From Krasilnikovozyma curviuscula (taxonomy: Eukaryota; Basidiomycota; Tremellomycetes; Cystofilobasidiales; Mrakiaceae): 64,000 nt of DNA. Location: NCBI GenBank assembly GCA_014825775.1, contig MVAQ01000046.1, forward strand, positions 1 through 64,000. The letters are read 5' to 3'. Numbering within the stretch: the stretch's first letter is position 1; each line of letters begins with the position of its first letter. The notes below the pieces were generated by a model. The model saw nothing but the letters and a program-made list of their open reading frames with translations. It did no database searches and was not told the origin of the DNA. Positions 61,890-64,000 of this stretch are shown here, piece after piece. Made by a program: the position numbers and the translations under genes.

Positions 61890-62111
61890 TTTCAAGTAAT
61901 ATAGAGTTGTAGATCTAAATAACAGATTAACGTTGATGCAGTTTCTTTAGCGGATAGGTCTAAAGAGTCGTTCGGATAGCAAGAATTTGTCAGTTGCAAT
62001 CAGTAACCATTCGCTCTTTACGCTTTCACTTTGTGTAGCCGATTATTACAACATATTTTCTGATACGAGTTCCTCTATATTTGTCTCTTGAAACTTCCAC
62101 CTTTGAAATGG

Positions 62112-62733
62112 TCACGCCTTTCTATCACCTCCTTCACCTCCCCCCTCTATCACATCTTCTGGCATCTCCCACTTCGGTAGGTTCAACCCGACGCGGTTGG
62201 CTGTTGCTCCAGTACGTTCTAGAGTTGTCATGTTGTGAGTGGGGTTGTATCGTTTAAGAAGTGCCTGGTGAAGTAGAGAATCAATCGTTAGTCAGTGGGG
62301 CCAAGATAGCTTGCGCTTCTGCAAGGGAGCCGCAAAGTGACAACAATGAAGTTCTCAGAAGAGGAAACCCCCTCTGCATACTAGAAGTAGTTACCCTAGA
62401 GGGAGTAGAAAGAATGAAAATAAACAGCGATAAAAAAAGACGTACGGCATGCTCTCTCTGATTCAATAAAAACCCAGCGACTTCATTCAAATTCCGGTTA
62501 CCATTTTCCCCTGTCAGTAGAGCAGGGGGAGCAGTTTCTATAATCTGTCGTAAGGTTGTTCGGAGTGATTTGGAGCGGGTTGATAGAGGGTGGGTGGACT
62601 GCAGCGGCCAACAGTAACTCCTATCAGAAATTACCTCTGATCATGGATAGAAGCCCTAACTGCTTACAGATTTGTTAAATTGCCTGAGGAGAGATCTGTA
62701 CACTGATGACCGAGTAGATGCTGAGGCAGACAT
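62112..62733 (-). CDS. FMC1: FMC1-type mitochondrial ATP synthase assembly factor (LYR-like)
   Basis: This small gene has three exons: 62668-62733, 62446-62598 and 62112-62264, giving 123 residues. All borders are good GT-AG sites and all joins are in frame. The product starts MSASASTRSSVYRSLLRQF, where YRSLLR is the LYR-type motif, then LRTTLRQIIETAPPALL, NEVAGFLLNQREHAALLKRY and NPTHNMTTLERTGATANRVG with LNLP. The QRE..LL.RYNP and R.VGLNLP blocks match Fmc1, which helps F1 assembly in mitochondria. The acidic Gly-rich end is not conserved. It is easily missed because no exon is longer than 153 nt. Confidence 0.82.
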
Positions 62734-62804
62734 GTTTTATTGAAGGTCGACGTTTGAAATCTCTTCGCGAAGAAAAAACCACGGCGAGTGTACTGCAAAC
62801 CAAA
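62734..62804. promoter_or_regulatory. Bidirectional promoter, FMC1 / uS19m
   Basis: Only 71 bases separate the two divergent start codons, so both mitochondrial genes must share this promoter region or use overlapping leaders. Confidence 0.55.
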
Positions 62805-63391
62805 ATGATTCCATCTAAGGTCCTATTCAAAACCTCGCTGAGGGCGAAATGGAAGGGTGAGCATTTTACTTAGATGTATTTTGGAAAGCTGAGACTCTAA
62901 CTCACTGTTTCCTGTCAGGCCCTTTCTTCGTCGCATTCCCGAACCTGCAGACGCACATGAAGACTAAAGCACCCATCTATACCCATGCGAGAAACTGTGA
63001 TATCATTCCCAACTTCGTGGGGTAAGTCTCTCTTTGTTTCTTCTTACTCTTTTTTGTTATCAGAGGCTGAAAAGAAGCGTGTTTGATAGGTTGAATTTCC
63101 GAGTGCACAACGGTAAAGATGTCAGTTCATGAAATTTCAGAGCTTGGAGATGAAAGGAGAAGCGTACTGAAACGTGTTTTGTGTTCTTTGTAGTACTTGC
63201 CTGTAACGATAACAGAAGAAATGATCGGATGGAAACTCGGCCACTTCTCACATAGCAAAAAATCAGCTCAGCATTCACCAACGTCAGTTTCCTTCCCTCC
63301 GTTAGTCTGAATGACTTCCCCCATCTGACTTTTCTTCTTGTTGCTTTGCTCCGTGTTGGATAAAATCAGATTGAAGGGTTCCAAGAGATAG
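62805..63391 (+). CDS. RSM19: Mitochondrial ribosomal protein uS19m
   Basis: A small-subunit protein of the mitochondrial ribosome. Exons give MIPSKVLFKTSLRAKWKG, then PFFVAFPNLQTHMKTKAPIY, THARNCDIIPNFVG, LNFRVHNGKD and YLPVTITEEMIGWKLGHFSH. These are the S19 hallmarks (xRxxxIIPxFVG, VxNGKxxxPVxxxxxMxGxKLGxF). About 98 residues, the usual size. A final small exon reached through a GTCAGT donor near 63281 and an acceptor at 63369 gives a basic end, KGSKR, stopping at 63391. Reading on without that intron stops near 63310 and gives a less basic end, so splicing is preferred. Confidence 0.9.
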
Positions 63392-63682
63392 AAAAGAAGG
63401 ACGGGATTTCACTGCATGTACACACCCCTCGAGATACCAACGCACCACTGTAGAATCACCAGCATTGTATTTCATGATTCATTTTTCATTCCGTATTGAA
63501 GCTCTATATGCGTTGAGGAAAGATTGAGAAATCCAGGTTTTCTCTGTTTCTTGCGGCGAGTCTGTACAGTTTGATGTTCGACTGCGACCTTCAAGCTTCA
63601 AGCTATTCCAACGAACAAAATTGAAATAGAACATAAACTCAAGTAAAGAAATAGATTAGAACCCTTCTTTGAATAAGAAGCC

Positions 63683-64000
63683 ATGTCGTTAGCAGACCTG
63701 ACTGAACTGCTCCAGTTCCTGCATTCACCAAACCCACAAGCTCGTCAGCTCTCCCTCTCAAACCTGCTGCCTTCGACCGTTCCTTCTTCACCAAACCGAG
63801 CAGCCTTGTTCATACCCAAGCTCACCAATGGCAGCTCATCCTCAGCCGCAGACAAGAATGCTCCGTCGCCTCTGAGGGATCTGAAGCTGCTGTGTAGAGA
63901 CCAGACAATGATTGCCCACGATGCTTTTGGTGCTCTGGTAAATTTGAGTGATGACTACACAGTCAAGAAGGTTGTTGGAGAGGATAAAGACTTCCTAGAA
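63683..64000 (+). CDS. HGH1: HGH1-type eEF2 folding chaperone, 3' end cut by window
   Basis: HGH1 (FAM203) is an armadillo-repeat cytosolic protein that helps translation elongation factor 2 to fold. Only the first 106 codons are in the window: MSLADLTELLQFLHSPNPQA, then RQLSLSNLLPSTV, LRDLKLLCRDQTMIAHDAFG and ALVNLSDDYTVKKVV. The opening (LxELxxFLxSPNPxxRxxAxxNLL) and the DxxxxxxALxNLS repeat match the family. The spacer 63392-63682 holds its promoter; nothing else is seen there. Confidence 0.82.
   Translation, partial: MSLADLTELLQFLHSPNPQARQLSLSNLLPSTVPSSPNRAALFIPKLTNGSSSSAADKNAPSPLRDLKLLCRDQTMIAHDAFGALVNLSDDYTVKKVVGEDKDFLE

Overview
This window looks like nuclear DNA of a basidiomycete fungus, most like a tremellomycete (Cryptococcus/Kwoniella type). 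That placement is inferred. The genes have many short introns (mostly 50-90 nt, GTRNGT donors, pyrimidine-rich YAG acceptors), lie on both strands with little space between them, and encode typically fungal proteins. No rRNA, tRNA, CRISPR array or transposon was recognised. Exon joins were worked out by eye from splice sites, frame and family motifs. The outer limits of genes are usually firmer than the internal exon borders.

Left part (1-41 kb) is mainly housekeeping genes: the 3' part of SEC1, CCR4, a Zn2Cys6 regulator with a split zinc cluster, a GAF-type free methionine-R-sulfoxide reductase, a gamma-tubulin complex component, DNA topoisomerase I, PIG-S/GPI17 divergent from SPC3, an NDUFA9-like protein, a NIT2 omega-amidase, a decayed methyltransferase, a three-repeat protein of unknown function, an LRO1-type acyltransferase, a Yippee protein, HEM3, a sugar transporter and an acyl-CoA thioesterase. 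An unrecognised acidic protein gene (41.0-43.3 kb) follows.

Middle-right part (43.7-61.9 kb) is different. Eight consecutive genes look like one metabolic gene cluster: a Dal5-type anion permease, an old-yellow-enzyme ene-reductase, a short-chain dehydrogenase, a cytochrome P450, an amidase-signature hydrolase, two divergent PuuE/SpCda1-type deacetylase paralogues and a Zn2Cys6 regulator. Import, C=C reduction or oxidation, ring hydrolysis and amide hydrolysis would suit uptake and breakdown of a nitrogen-containing ring compound such as a ureide or cyclic imide. That substrate idea is a hypothesis. CCG-N5-CCG direct repeats occur in three neighbouring promoters of the cluster and are candidate regulator sites.

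Right end (62.1-64 kb) returns to housekeeping: a small FMC1-type ATP synthase assembly factor gene divergent from mitochondrial ribosomal protein uS19m, then the 5' end of HGH1.
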